A DNA stretch of 64,000 bases, from NCBI GenBank assembly GCA_963664845.1, contig OY761615.1, positions 5,766,001 through 5,830,000 of the forward strand. Reading direction: 5' to 3'. Source of the DNA: CAIYTF01 sp963664845. GTDB taxonomy: Bacteria; Bacteroidota; Ignavibacteria; Ignavibacteriales; Ignavibacteriaceae. Both the position numbers and the translations under genes were made by a program. The stretch's first letter is position 1, and each line of letters begins with the position of its first letter. Below, piece by piece: positions 37,200 through 47,548 of the stretch. The notes beneath the pieces were generated by a model. It did not search any database. It was not told where the DNA came from and was given only the letters and a program-made list of their open reading frames with translations.

Positions 37200-38129
37200 T
37201 TATTCGTCTCCCTTAAATTCCAAATTGGCTTCCGATTTAAGGAACACTGATATTTTCTTATAAATATCAACCATCTCTTCTTTAGTGAATTTTCCATGCT
37301 TTCCGCCAGGAACGGTGTAGAGATAATTGTGCACACCGGCACTATCTAAAGCTGCTTTGAGCCGTTTGGAGTGTTCATAAGGAACAGTTGGGTCTTCGTC
37401 TCCCTGAATCATAATGATGGGCGGTAAATCTTTGCGGATATAGTTGATTGGAGATACGGATGCTGCAATTCTCACTGAATCCTTTTGGCTTGCCAGCCAG
37501 CGGACTGCATATCCTTTTTTATTGGGTGCTGCGAGCAAATCGTTAACATCGGTAATGCCATAAAAGTCCACAATGGCTGCCGGTTTCAAACTGTGCCCCC
37601 CTATGCACGATCTATCCAAATCTGAATTTTTCGGAAGCATTCCCGTGATAAGTGCCAAATGTCCTCCGGCTGACCCTCCGGAAAGGACAATTTTGTTCGT
37701 ATCGATATTGTATTTGGCTGCATTCTCGTAGACCCATGCAAAAGCGCATCTGGCATCTTCAACTGCTGCTGGCGCGGGCGCACGGTTAATCAGCCGGTAC
37801 CCAACATTCACAACTACCCAGCCATTATCCATGTAGGGTGTAAGTTGTCCGGTCATTGAATCCTTGGTTCCTTTAACCCAGCCGCCACCATGAAAATAAA
37901 TAAGCGTGGCAAACGGCCCTTTCCCGTTCTTGGGAGTATATACATCAAGTTTAACCGTGGTGGTATCTACTTTCTTATATATGATATCAAGAAAGGCATT
38001 GTAGTTTTTGGCATATTTTTTCTCCCACCTGGAGCTGTTGTTGAGTTGTGCAAATCCCGTCGCAGTAAGAAGCAACAGCAAAAATACAATCATATAATGT
38101 TTAGAAGCTGAAAAAGTCCTTTGATCCAT
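37200..38129 (-). CDS. Exported alpha/beta-hydrolase (esterase/acylesterase), copy 2
   Basis: 309 residues. The signal peptide MIVFLLLLLTATGFAQ sits after a 12-residue N-terminus. AGGAAA lies upstream of the ATG. Same motif set as copy 1: FHGGGWVKG, S153 in SGGSAGGHLAL, QGDEDPTVPY and PGGKHGKF. The gap between the two copies is about 40 bases, so they form a tandem pair on one transcript. Divergence in the middle (RWLASQKDSV against RFFPSIDEAK) suggests different substrates. Confidence 0.85.
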   Translation of the reverse strand: MDQRTFSASKHYMIVFLLLLLTATGFAQLNNSSRWEKKYAKNYNAFLDIIYKKVDTTTVKLDVYTPKNGKGPFATLIYFHGGGWVKGTKDSMTGQLTPYMDNGWVVVNVGYRLINRAPAPAAVEDARCAFAWVYENAAKYNIDTNKIVLSGGSAGGHLALITGMLPKNSDLDRSCIGGHSLKPAAIVDFYGITDVNDLLAAPNKKGYAVRWLASQKDSVRIAASVSPINYIRKDLPPIIMIQGDEDPTVPYEHSKRLKAALDSAGVHNYLYTVPGGKHGKFTKEEMVDIYKKISVFLKSEANLEFKGDE

Positions 38130-38348
38130 TTGAATTTCCTTTGTACTAATTAAATCCTTATGCCCGTGCTATCGTTTATCAACCGATCGGGCGCAGGTGT
38201 TTATCTCATGGTTACTGATGTTTTACAGATTCAAGCCTGTCTGACCCACCCAAGCAGATGGATCGGACAAGCGAAAATTTTCTGTACCCTCTCAACCAAG
38301 GGTTTGTTTTAACTGAATAGTTTTATTTATCAGGAATCTGCACAACGA

Positions 38349-39377
38349 TTAACGGTCAACTCTTCCAGAGCCACTGCCTTTTGCAAGTTTCTCAACTTCA
38401 TCAGCACTGATAATGTTAAAGTCACCAGGTATTGTCTGTTTCAGGCATGATGCAGCCACTGCAAACTCAAGTGCGTCTTTTGTGCTTTCCTTTTTCAAGA
38501 GACCATAGATGAGACCTGATGCGAATGAGTCACCACCACCAACACGATCAATAAGCTGGACGTCATATCGCTTTGAACGATAGGGAGTGACGCAATCTTT
38601 AGTGTCGTGCAGCAGAGCACTCCAGCCATTGCGCGAAGCAGAAAAGCTCTCACGTAAGGTAATGGCAACTGTTTTGAAACCGAATTTATTCTTCAGTTCA
38701 ATAATCATTTTGCGGTAACCTTCTTCGTCAAGCTCGCCTTTATCGACGTTTGTTGTTCCGGCATGAAAACCAAGACTCTTTTCAGCATCTTCTTCGTTGG
38801 CAATACAAACGTCAACTGAATCCATCAATGGCACCATCACTGCCTGCGCTTCTTTTGTTGACCATAATTTTGCACGGTAATTCAAGTCAGCGCTTATGGT
38901 TGCACCATGTTTTTTTGCAGCTTTAATAGCTTCCTGGAGGCTTGCCAAAGCAGTCTTTCCCAGAGCAGGTGTAATACCTGTCCAGTGGAACCATGAACAG
39001 CCGGTAAATACTTCATCCCAATCCAGTTCGTTTGATTCGAGAGTAGTGACAGCTGCATTTGCGCGATCATAAATAACTTTTGAGGCGCGTTGACTGGCAC
39101 CTGTCTCGAGAAAATAGATACCAATACGGTCACCGGCCCGAACGATATAATCTGTTTTGACCCCGAATTTGCGCAAGGAATTAACTGCAGCCTGACCAAT
39201 TTCGTGTTTCGGCAATTTTGAAATAAAATAAGCGTCAAGCCCGAACTGAGCCAGAGAAGCTGCAACATTGGCTTCACCACCGCCATAATTGATATCAAAT
39301 TGATTTGTCTGAAGAAAACGGGTAAACCCCGGAGTTGAGAGCCTGAGCATTATCTCGCCCATGGTTACTACTTTCAT
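38349..39377 (-). CDS. kdgK: PfkB-family sugar kinase, probable 2-keto-3-deoxygluconate kinase
   Basis: 342 residues. N-terminal signature TMGEIMLRLS with the GGGEANVAASLAQFG motif; the C-terminal RVGGGDSFASGL holds the catalytic base D283. KDG kinases phosphorylate 2-keto-3-deoxygluconate in uronate/pectin breakdown. The KdgK pattern (SLRKFGVKTDYIVR, ADLNYRAKLW) fits better than fructokinase. AGGA precedes the ATG. It stands alone; KDPG aldolase or uronate enzymes are not in the window. Downstream of a palindromic site. Confidence 0.82.
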   Translation of the reverse strand: MKVVTMGEIMLRLSTPGFTRFLQTNQFDINYGGGEANVAASLAQFGLDAYFISKLPKHEIGQAAVNSLRKFGVKTDYIVRAGDRIGIYFLETGASQRASKVIYDRANAAVTTLESNELDWDEVFTGCSWFHWTGITPALGKTALASLQEAIKAAKKHGATISADLNYRAKLWSTKEAQAVMVPLMDSVDVCIANEEDAEKSLGFHAGTTNVDKGELDEEGYRKMIIELKNKFGFKTVAITLRESFSASRNGWSALLHDTKDCVTPYRSKRYDVQLIDRVGGGDSFASGLIYGLLKKESTKDALEFAVAASCLKQTIPGDFNIISADEVEKLAKGSGSGRVDR

Positions 39378-39415
39378 GACAGTCCTTTCTAATTTTAATA
39401 ATTAATATCTGGTAT

Positions 39416-39428
39416 GATGTAATACATC
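39416..39428. promoter_or_regulatory. Palindrome upstream of kdgK
   Basis: GATGTA-A-TACATC is a perfect 6+6 palindrome about 38 bases upstream of the kdgK ATG. A GntR- or LacI-like regulator could bind it, but no regulator gene is nearby. Confidence 0.3.
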
Positions 39429-39439
39429 TAATTTATGCT

Positions 39440-39476
39440 AAAAAAAATGAAGCTGTGCTTCATACGTATTTTTTTT
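39440..39476. terminator. Terminator after the TPR-kinase operon
   Basis: ATGAAGC-TGT-GCTTCAT hairpin flanked by eight-base A/T runs. On the minus strand it ends the TPR lipoprotein and sensor-kinase transcript; it is also usable on the plus strand. Confidence 0.8.
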
Positions 39477-39591
39477 GCTGATTTAAAATTACGGATATTT
39501 TAATAAGTTTCAAACAACCTGAAAGCAGGAATTTTTACGAGTCCCCTGTGATTTTCCTGCTTAAATAATGCATTTCCGTGCATTTGCCTTT

Positions 39592-41091
39592 TCAGGTTGA
39601 AGGAAATGTATACCTTCCGGCGTCCAGAATGATGCTAAAGGTTGTTTCGCCACCAAGCGTCGATTCCAATGTCAATTCACCATTGTGCGATTTAACCACG
39701 GATCTCACTACGGATAATCCAAGTCCCGCACCCTGTATACTCATATTTCGGACATCTTCAACCCGGTAGAACGGTTCAAATATCTTTTGTCGGGATTCTT
39801 CCGGTATCCCATCGCCACGGTTGGTGACGTAAATTTTTACTTTGTGAATTGCTTCATTTAATTCCGTACCGACAACAATTTGACTGTTCTCATAGCCATA
39901 TTTGATTGCATTATCCACAAGATTGTATAGCGCCTGTCTCATCTGATTCTCGTCGACAAAGATCATGGTATCTTGACTGCATTTGCAGACAACACTCATA
40001 TTTTTCTCACGTCCCAATATAGATATGGAGGCAGTGACCCGTTCCACAAACTCTGAAACGGAGGTATCACGCATGGTGAACTGGATCAGTGACCGGTCCA
40101 GCCTTGAAATGTAAAATAAATTATCAACTATGCGAATGAGACGCAGTGTTTCTTCATAATTGCTTTCAAGTATCTCCCGATATTGTTCGGGTGATTTTGG
40201 GGATTTGAGCGCCACCTCAATCTCTCCACGCAAAATGGTTAATGGCGTTTTTAATTCATGCGAAGCGGCAATGGAGAACTGATTCAGGTAATTAAATGAA
40301 TCCCGGATACGTTCCATCATACCATTAAGCCGTTTTACCAAACGACCATATTCGTCAGAATACTCCTCCCCTTCAATCTTTTCATTAAGGTTTTGGGCAG
40401 TAATCTCATCCGTTTTTCTTATTATTGAATCAAGGCGTGACAATGCTTTAGTTGAGATAAGCGCTCCACCAAACACTGCAATAAGGAAAAATATGGGAAA
40501 GAGCAGCAAATAAATATCCCTCAGATATTTAAGTGTTTGTGAAACTGAGGTAAGCGGAAACGCCACAATGATATTGTATTTATCGGCGTCCAGAGCTGCA
40601 ATACGTATGGGCTGCTCCGATATTTCGTTTTCAACCACCTCAAGAATTTGAACACCCGGAACCCTTTTAACATTTTTGAGCTCAATATCATTTTTCTTGA
40701 GATTATCCGATTTGTAGATAATCTTCTCATTATACGATATCTGTATATAAGTATTGCGTGGATTGAGAGCAACCGCATCATAGATAATATCCCACACCAA
40801 CTCATCTGGCGCATGATACAGTGAATCGGGCTCAAAGGTGTCAAATTCGGGTTTATTTTCCGCAAAATAGGTAAGGATAGCCTTAGCCTGCTTGGTGAGA
40901 GAAATATCAAGCTGTTCATTCAGCTTCTGATATAAATAATAATAGATTATAAAGCCAATGATCAATTCCAGGACGAGAAAAAGGACCGAATACCAGAGCG
41001 TTGTTCGCAAACGGGTGGAAAAGAAAAACCCCTTTGTCCGCTGTTTAATCTCTTTCAAACCTTTGCCCAAGACTCCCAGATATTCGTTCAT
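39592..41091 (-). CDS. Membrane sensor histidine kinase
   Basis: 499 residues. First helix near 28-52, a periplasmic sensor loop to about 192, second helix about 192-215, HAMP, then HisKA with the phosphorylated H278 in ASHELKTPL. The HATPase_c domain has N-box LYNLVDNAIKYG and G-boxes GDGIPEESRQKIFEP and GAGLGLSVVRS. No response regulator is adjacent, so it is an orphan kinase in this window. The ATG is three bases past the TPR-gene stop, so the two are probably co-expressed. Confidence 0.9.
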   Translation of the reverse strand: MNEYLGVLGKGLKEIKQRTKGFFFSTRLRTTLWYSVLFLVLELIIGFIIYYYLYQKLNEQLDISLTKQAKAILTYFAENKPEFDTFEPDSLYHAPDELVWDIIYDAVALNPRNTYIQISYNEKIIYKSDNLKKNDIELKNVKRVPGVQILEVVENEISEQPIRIAALDADKYNIIVAFPLTSVSQTLKYLRDIYLLLFPIFFLIAVFGGALISTKALSRLDSIIRKTDEITAQNLNEKIEGEEYSDEYGRLVKRLNGMMERIRDSFNYLNQFSIAASHELKTPLTILRGEIEVALKSPKSPEQYREILESNYEETLRLIRIVDNLFYISRLDRSLIQFTMRDTSVSEFVERVTASISILGREKNMSVVCKCSQDTMIFVDENQMRQALYNLVDNAIKYGYENSQIVVGTELNEAIHKVKIYVTNRGDGIPEESRQKIFEPFYRVEDVRNMSIQGAGLGLSVVRSVVKSHNGELTLESTLGGETTFSIILDAGRYTFPST

Positions 41092-41094
41092 ATC

Positions 41095-43620
41095 TCACAT
41101 CAACCAATAATAATTTACTGCCCTGTACTTGTTTCCAGCCATCAAATTCCTGCAATTCCGATGAACTTGCGAAAATGATTGTATCTCCGGTTCTCCTTTT
41201 GCGGGGCTTGATGTTGTGGAATCCGGTTTTGGAGCATCCTCATTATTGCGGTTGTGGGACTTGGGAATAATACCATTACCACCCGCCGGCACATCAGTGG
41301 AATCCGAAATGGGCTTTTTCACAACGCGACGTGCATTGTGTAAATTCTTCCCTGTTTTTTTCCCAGCTACTGCATCGTCATCTTTTAGAATAGGATCAAT
41401 ACCTGGTTTTTTCACTCCGGTACTATCTTTTAACTGACCTTGCGGCTTTATGATTTGTTTGCTCTTCAACGTTGAGTCTTCGGGCATTAAGGACTTTGCT
41501 TTGACTGAATCCGCAACCACACCCGGAACAACAGTTGCGACCGAATCAACTTTACCGGTCCGTTTCAATGAATCGGCTCTGACAGCAGTTTTAATGGAAT
41601 CCGCGGCCAATGCAGCCAATTTAGCATCATTAATAGCGCGAAGCGAATCTTCAATTACCTGCCGTAACCGTTTTTTCTCGTCTTTATAAAAGGTGATCTT
41701 TGGATATATCTTAATTGCTGCGGCAGATGTGGGATATTTGACAACCAGGGAATCGTAGACAACAGCAGCAGAATCAGCAAGTCGAATGTTATCTTCAAGA
41801 ATCTTGCCCGCCGCCATAAGGGCTTTAGGAGCATATTTGGAAGTTTTGTATTGAATACCAATATCATAGAATTTATGGTACGAATCGGCATACTCTTTTT
41901 GCCTGAATAGTTTTTCAGCCTCCAGGAACTTTTCTTTTGCCGGATCAAACTCAAAATCGATTTGCAACCTTCCAAGTTTTTTTGCTGCTTCATTCACTAT
42001 GCGGTCATACTTATAATTATCATAGATGAGCACAAAAATGCTATCCGCCCTTGTCGAATCGTTTATGGTCAGATAATAGCTTCCCAAAGAGAAAAGCGCC
42101 TTGGGCAGAAACTGTTTACATTCATATTCATTAATAGACTGATTGTAATAGTAATATGCTGAATCTGCAATATTCAAATCCGTCAGGAAAAGATTACCCA
42201 GTTCCAGCGTATTTTTTGCAAGCAGTATTTTTAAAGAATCGGCAGTAACAACCGGTTTCCTTGGAGGCAACTTTGCTGCTTTAAGTGTGTCGCGTATTAG
42301 CAGCTTGGCAAGTTGTGCTGTAGCTTCATCACCTTCAACTTCTTCAAACCGGCGTTCGCGTTCCAGCACCTGAACCACCTTGACCGTGGTATCCTTTACC
42401 ACAGTAGTTCTGGTTTTGGCTGTATCCGTAACAAATTGTAACGAATCCTTTGTGTATTCACTTGGGTATTGCGCGTAATAGAACTGTTTCTTGTTATCGG
42501 TCAATGAGCCGCACAATACTGCGTACTTGTTGAAAATTCCTGCGCGTTCCCTGATCATTGGAAGGTATTCCGAGGTGGCTGAGGATGAGAGCGCCTTCTG
42601 ATAGTATACCATGGCGCTGTCATAATTTTTAAGAGTCTTCTCGTAGATTGATGCTTTTTCAAACCTCGCATTACCTATTTGTACGGAACTGGTATAAAGT
42701 GAATCGAACGCTACCAACAGTTGCAGGGATTTTTCAACATAGCCCAGTTTATTATAGGCAATCGCTGTAGCAAGATCGATTTGATCATAAAATTCTTTGT
42801 ATTTCAGTTCACTGCGCAAATCGCTGAGAAGCCGCAGTGCTTTCTGGTTTTCGTTAAGTTTTATGAGCATTTTCGCATAGCGGAGTGATGCATTAAAAAG
42901 CAGATCATAGGAAGCAGAATAGTCGCTCACGCTTGCATACGCTTCGGTGGCCTCTTTTATTTTCCCCTGCTTTTCATTGATGTCGCCAAGTTCAAAAGCA
43001 ACTTTGGCTTTCAAAGTGGAGTTATTACTGTAACTTAAAAGAGTCATGCAAAGGGATTGTACCTTCTCATAATCTTCCATGATAAGGTAATAGCGGATCT
43101 CTTCAATAAATGCGTTGGTCGCGATCTCTTTTTCATCTTTCCTGATAGCGGTTTCCCGCACCGAACGTAAAAGGGCCAAACCCTTTTCGGAGTTCTTCAT
43201 TTGCATGTCGGACTTGGCCAGCCACAACTGGCTTTCAAGTACCAGATCGCTTTCAGGATGTGACCCCTGCAATTCCTCAAATTTGCGAATTGCCTTTATA
43301 TAACTTTTCTGATAATAGAAACTTTTGCCAATCATCAGCAGTGCGTCGTCAACAAAAGCACTTTTGGTTTGGAACTGGAGAATTTTCGAGCATTTCTCAA
43401 TTACTTTGGTGAGTTGTGTTTGAGCATTACCCGGCAAAGGAAGCTCCACCAGTGAAAATGGATCCTTTTGAACTTCCTTAATAGAAGTCTCCGCCTGGTC
43501 GAACAGGTCGGTGGTGTTGTAGTACAGATTGAAATAGGTAGTGAAATCTTCCCAAACTGAACAACCACTGACCAGAAACATTGCTGCAACCGCGAACAAC
43601 ATCAAAAATTTATTGCGCAT
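41095..43620 (-). CDS. TPR lipoprotein, possibly PorW/SprE-like
   Basis: 841 residues. Lipobox at LVSGCS near residue 19-20, then many TPR-like helix pairs (residues about 60-650, such as YYQKSYIKAIRKFEEL and AKEKFLEAEKLFRQKEYADSYHKFYDI), then a low-complexity linker rich in K, D, S and V repeats (ADSLKR, ADSVKAKS, DSTLKSK; about 660-810) and a short basic tail. The N-terminus TTYFNLYYNTTDLFDQAE is reminiscent of the type IX secretion component PorW/SprE. A secreted protein with a type IX sorting domain in the same window supports this weakly. It could equally be a generic scaffold. Confidence 0.65.
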   Translation of the reverse strand: MRNKFLMLFAVAAMFLVSGCSVWEDFTTYFNLYYNTTDLFDQAETSIKEVQKDPFSLVELPLPGNAQTQLTKVIEKCSKILQFQTKSAFVDDALLMIGKSFYYQKSYIKAIRKFEELQGSHPESDLVLESQLWLAKSDMQMKNSEKGLALLRSVRETAIRKDEKEIATNAFIEEIRYYLIMEDYEKVQSLCMTLLSYSNNSTLKAKVAFELGDINEKQGKIKEATEAYASVSDYSASYDLLFNASLRYAKMLIKLNENQKALRLLSDLRSELKYKEFYDQIDLATAIAYNKLGYVEKSLQLLVAFDSLYTSSVQIGNARFEKASIYEKTLKNYDSAMVYYQKALSSSATSEYLPMIRERAGIFNKYAVLCGSLTDNKKQFYYAQYPSEYTKDSLQFVTDTAKTRTTVVKDTTVKVVQVLERERRFEEVEGDEATAQLAKLLIRDTLKAAKLPPRKPVVTADSLKILLAKNTLELGNLFLTDLNIADSAYYYYNQSINEYECKQFLPKALFSLGSYYLTINDSTRADSIFVLIYDNYKYDRIVNEAAKKLGRLQIDFEFDPAKEKFLEAEKLFRQKEYADSYHKFYDIGIQYKTSKYAPKALMAAGKILEDNIRLADSAAVVYDSLVVKYPTSAAAIKIYPKITFYKDEKKRLRQVIEDSLRAINDAKLAALAADSIKTAVRADSLKRTGKVDSVATVVPGVVADSVKAKSLMPEDSTLKSKQIIKPQGQLKDSTGVKKPGIDPILKDDDAVAGKKTGKNLHNARRVVKKPISDSTDVPAGGNGIIPKSHNRNNEDAPKPDSTTSSPAKGEPEIQSFSQVHRNCRNLMAGNKYRAVNYYWLM

Positions 43621-43713
43621 AATACAAAGCCTTATTGTCTTAAAAGTCGTAGCAGTTGTTCAATACTGTATTTCTACCATTTGTTTTTAAATCAACGTTT
43701 AGTATACCAATTA

Positions 43714-46700
43714 TTACTTGCCGTGGCAATGCTTATATTTTTTCCCTGAACCACAAGGACAAGGCTCATTTCTGCCCACCTGTTCTTCAACCCGAACCGG
43801 CATGGCCTTAGCCATTGCTTCAGGAGGATTTTCAACGCTACCGGAGTGCAGCCCAATATTTGTAGAGTCATTTTTAATCGCAGTAATTCGTCCGCGTGAG
43901 GGACGGCGCTGCGGTGTACGAACTTCTTCTTCTGCATGTGGAAAATATTTGAAACAGGAATTAACCGTTTCGTTACGGATTTCTTTCAGCAATTCCACAA
44001 ACATGGTGAATGCTTCCGCCTTATACTCTATTAACGGATCTTTCTGGCCATATGCGCGGAGTCCGATTCCCTCTTTCAGGTCATCCATTTCGCGAAGATG
44101 CTCTTTCCACCGGTTATCGATAACGGTGAGGAATGCAAAGCGCTCAATTTGCGCCAGCATTTGCGCGCCGATATCTTCTTCTTTTTGTTTATAGAAATTT
44201 TTAGCGGCAGTGGCTATTCGGGCGCCGATACCATCTTTGCCAAACTTTTCCAATTCCTCTGGTGCAAAACGTACATCAATCATAAATGTATGCAATGCAT
44301 CTTCGTGAATTTTCTCGATGAGTGCATCATCAAAATATTTGTCCACAATATCTGCGGAAACGTCATCAATCATCTCGAACACTTCTGTTTTCAGACGTTC
44401 GCCCTGCAAGGCTTTATTCCGGCGGGAATAGATGATTGTCCGCTGCTGGTTCATAACATCGTCATATTCCAACAACCGTTTACGAATGGCAAAATTGTTC
44501 TCTTCAACTTTTTTCTGTGCCCGTTCCACCGATTTGGTGATCATGGGATGTTGGATGACCTCACCTTCCTTCAGACCAAGCCTTTGCATAACCGAAGCCA
44601 TGCGATCAGAACCGAAGAGCCTCATAAGATCATCTTCGAGAGAAAGGAAAAATTTAGTAGTTCCGGGATCTCCCTGACGTCCTGAACGCCCTCGTAACTG
44701 CCGGTCAATGCGGCGAGATTCGTGTCGTTCAGTTCCAACAATATACAAACCACCCCGTTCTACAACACCCGGTCCCAGTTTAATATCAGTTCCGCGACCG
44801 GCCATGTTGGTTGCGATAGTAACAGCTCCCATTTGACCGGCAGCAGCTACAACTTCAGCCTCACGTGCATGCTGTTTCGCATTCAAAACATTATGCGGTA
44901 CGTTTTTCCGTTTAAGCATTCTGCTCAACGTTTCGGAAACATCAACTGATGTGGTGCCCACAAGCACCGGACGTTGCTCTTTGCGCAAGGTTTCAATATG
45001 CTCAATCAGCGCATTGTATTTTTCACGTTTGGTTTTGAAGACGGCATCGTCCTCATCGACCCTGGTCATAGGCTGGTTTGTCGGAACGACCACTACTTCC
45101 AGTTTGTAAATCTCGAAGAATTCGCCTTCTTCAGTTTCTGCAGTACCGGTCATGCCTGCAAGCTTTTTATACATACGGAAATAGTTCTGCAGGGTGATGG
45201 TTGCAAGCGTTTGTGTGTCACGCTCAACAAAAACATTTTCCTTGGCTTCAATTGCCTGATGCAATCCATCTGAATATCTTCTCCCAGGAAGAACACGGCC
45301 GGTGAATTCATCAACAATGGCCACTTTACCGTCTTCAGTAATGACATATTCGTCATCCTTTTCAAAAAGCGTATATGCTTTCAGAAGCTGATTCAGTGTG
45401 TGGATCCGGTCACTCTTTTCCGCGTAATCGTGGTAGAGTTCTTCTTTCAGTTTAACTTTTTGTTCAGGTGTAATCGCGGGATCATTCTCAAATTTTGCAA
45501 TCTCGGTACCCAGATCGGTTAATACAAAATAGGTTTTGCTTTCTTTGGAGCCCTTGGCCAATTCCTCACGGCCTTTTTCGGTCAGATCAATTGAATTATT
45601 CCGTTCATCGATGACAAAATAAAGCTCATCGTCAATGATGTGCATATTCTTGCCTTTTTCGCGGTTGAACTCGTTTTCAATGTCCTGAACCAACTTTTTG
45701 TTCATCGGCTCCGAAAACACTTTGAGCAAGCGTTTGTTCTTGGGGAGTCCGCGCATGGCACGGAACAACCTTTTCCCTGCTTCGTAATCTGCTTCTTTGT
45801 CATCATCTTTTGCCAGCAGTGCCTCGGCTTCCTGAATGAGGGATGCGACCAAATTAGTTTGCAGACGGTAAAGCTTCTCAATGAAGGGTTTCATTTCGTT
45901 GAATTTCTGGTCATCAACTTCAACCGGGCCGGAAATAATAAGCGGTGTACGTGCTTCATCTATAAGAACAGAGTCAACTTCATCAACTATGGCATAGTTA
46001 TGCACACGCTGCACCTGGAACTCTTTACTCAGTGACATATTGTCACGAAGATAATCGAATCCGAACTCGTTGTTCGTTCCATAGGTGATATCGCAGTTGT
46101 AATTCGTACGGCGCACCTCGGAATCCATATTGGTCAGGATGACACCTACTGTTAATCCGTGAAAACGGAATATTTCGCCCATCCACTCGGAATCACGTTG
46201 TGCCAAATAGTCGTTGACAGTAACAAGGTGCACTCCCCGTCCCGTGAGCGCATTAAGATACAACGGCAGAGTTGCGACAAGCGTTTTTCCTTCACCGGTG
46301 GCCATTTCAGCAATTTTCCCCTGATGAAGAGCTACACCGCCCATAAGCTGCACGTCGTAGGGTACTATCTCCCATTTAAGGTTGTGTCCCATTACTTTCC
46401 ACTCGGTCCCGACCAGTCTCTGGCAAGTTGCTTTAACAACGGCAAACGCTTCAGGAAGCAGTTCATCCAAAAGATCTTCGTATTGATCGTCCAGTTGTTT
46501 ATTCAGCTCATCGATTTCATCGTGAATTGCCTGAGGGTCAATTTCCTCGTCCGAGCGAAGTTTCAGTTCAAGGGCCTCTATCTGGCCTCTGAGCCCGGCA
46601 GTCTCATCCTGCAGTCGTTGTTTGAATTCGGCTGTTTTGGCACGAAGTTCATCATCACTCAGCTTTTCTACTTCGACATAGCAGGCTTTAATTTCATCGA

Positions 46701-46770
46701 CAATAGGTTGTAATAATTTAATATCTTTTGATTTTTTATCGCCAAAGATCTTTTTCAGGATTTGTAGCAT
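43714..46770 (-). CDS. secA: Preprotein translocase ATPase SecA
   Basis: Motor that pushes unfolded preproteins through SecYEG. 1018 residues, long as in the Bacteroidetes/Chlorobi group. Walker A is MATGEGKTLVATLP, the DEAD-like box IVDEVDSVLIDEAR, preprotein-binding and scaffold regions follow, and GRGTDIKLG plus QLRGRSGRQGDPG mark the second helicase half. The C-terminus ends in the zinc/SecB-binding motif EPCPCGSGKKYKHCHG. A large insert in the first half (about residues 280-420) accounts for the extra length. It stands alone. Confidence 0.97.
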   Translation of the reverse strand: MLQILKKIFGDKKSKDIKLLQPIVDEIKACYVEVEKLSDDELRAKTAEFKQRLQDETAGLRGQIEALELKLRSDEEIDPQAIHDEIDELNKQLDDQYEDLLDELLPEAFAVVKATCQRLVGTEWKVMGHNLKWEIVPYDVQLMGGVALHQGKIAEMATGEGKTLVATLPLYLNALTGRGVHLVTVNDYLAQRDSEWMGEIFRFHGLTVGVILTNMDSEVRRTNYNCDITYGTNNEFGFDYLRDNMSLSKEFQVQRVHNYAIVDEVDSVLIDEARTPLIISGPVEVDDQKFNEMKPFIEKLYRLQTNLVASLIQEAEALLAKDDDKEADYEAGKRLFRAMRGLPKNKRLLKVFSEPMNKKLVQDIENEFNREKGKNMHIIDDELYFVIDERNNSIDLTEKGREELAKGSKESKTYFVLTDLGTEIAKFENDPAITPEQKVKLKEELYHDYAEKSDRIHTLNQLLKAYTLFEKDDEYVITEDGKVAIVDEFTGRVLPGRRYSDGLHQAIEAKENVFVERDTQTLATITLQNYFRMYKKLAGMTGTAETEEGEFFEIYKLEVVVVPTNQPMTRVDEDDAVFKTKREKYNALIEHIETLRKEQRPVLVGTTSVDVSETLSRMLKRKNVPHNVLNAKQHAREAEVVAAAGQMGAVTIATNMAGRGTDIKLGPGVVERGGLYIVGTERHESRRIDRQLRGRSGRQGDPGTTKFFLSLEDDLMRLFGSDRMASVMQRLGLKEGEVIQHPMITKSVERAQKKVEENNFAIRKRLLEYDDVMNQQRTIIYSRRNKALQGERLKTEVFEMIDDVSADIVDKYFDDALIEKIHEDALHTFMIDVRFAPEELEKFGKDGIGARIATAAKNFYKQKEEDIGAQMLAQIERFAFLTVIDNRWKEHLREMDDLKEGIGLRAYGQKDPLIEYKAEAFTMFVELLKEIRNETVNSCFKYFPHAEEEVRTPQRRPSRGRITAIKNDSTNIGLHSGSVENPPEAMAKAMPVRVEEQVGRNEPCPCGSGKKYKHCHGK

Positions 46771-47548
46771 TAGGAAGAAACTCCGCTTTTCAATTAATCT
46801 GGTTTATATAATCATGTAATTTACGCATTCTAAAGCGAGATAAAAAGACATAATCGCAGAGAAAAATTATCCCCATTTTAAGGTCAACGGTCACCGGAAG
46901 TTTCCCCTTTTTACATTGTTGAATGAAAAAGCCTGGATAATTCCTGATCTTAGAGAAATAATTTGGCTGTGTACAGCGACAAAATCAATCTGCCTTGTGG
47001 GCTCTGGGCCTACTCCCAGGTTAAAAACCTTTGTTTAATGGCATAGTAAACGTTTACGCTGTCCTCACCCGCTAAGTGCTTGTTAAATAAACAGTTTCGG
47101 AAAAGAAAAGGTTAATAAAATGCAGAATAAATTTGGAATATTAGCAAAATGGTAATAATTTAGTCTTGCCTCGTTTGCAGGTTTCTCCCCTGACCTGTAA
47201 ACTAACAACAGCGGCCCAGTACCTCCCGGTACTGGGCTTTATATTTTCTGTTTCATTACCAAAATATGATTAGGTAAAAAGTATGTTCGGGAGCCCCGGG
47301 TCTGTAGTGTACCACATATAGATGACAGGCGGATTTCATTTTAAAAGTGTATTGAACAGATTGGAATCAAGCTCTTTGCCCAGGAAAAGTGAATCTCCGC
47401 AACATTACTGGCGTGAGCCTATAAAATGATTGGATGAATTTATTCCTGCGAATGAATCTTAATTATAGAAAAGATTTTGAAAAAAAAGTATCTGTGCCTA
47501 TATTTACATGCTAAATAATTTTAGATTAAATTGTTTAGTGATTTAGTT
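46771..47548. other. 778-bp gap with a stem-loop, possible small RNA
   Basis: No coding frame of note. The secA promoter lies at its left end. A stem-loop at 47214 could end a plus-strand transcript, but no plus-strand gene lies upstream of it, so a small RNA between about 46900 and 47240 is possible. Confidence 0.4.
47214..47242 (+). terminator. Isolated stem-loop with short T tract
   Basis: GCCCAGTACC and GGTACTGGGC form a 10-base perfect stem over TCCC, followed by TTTATATTTT. It looks like a factor-independent terminator, but there is no upstream plus-strand gene. Confidence 0.55.
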
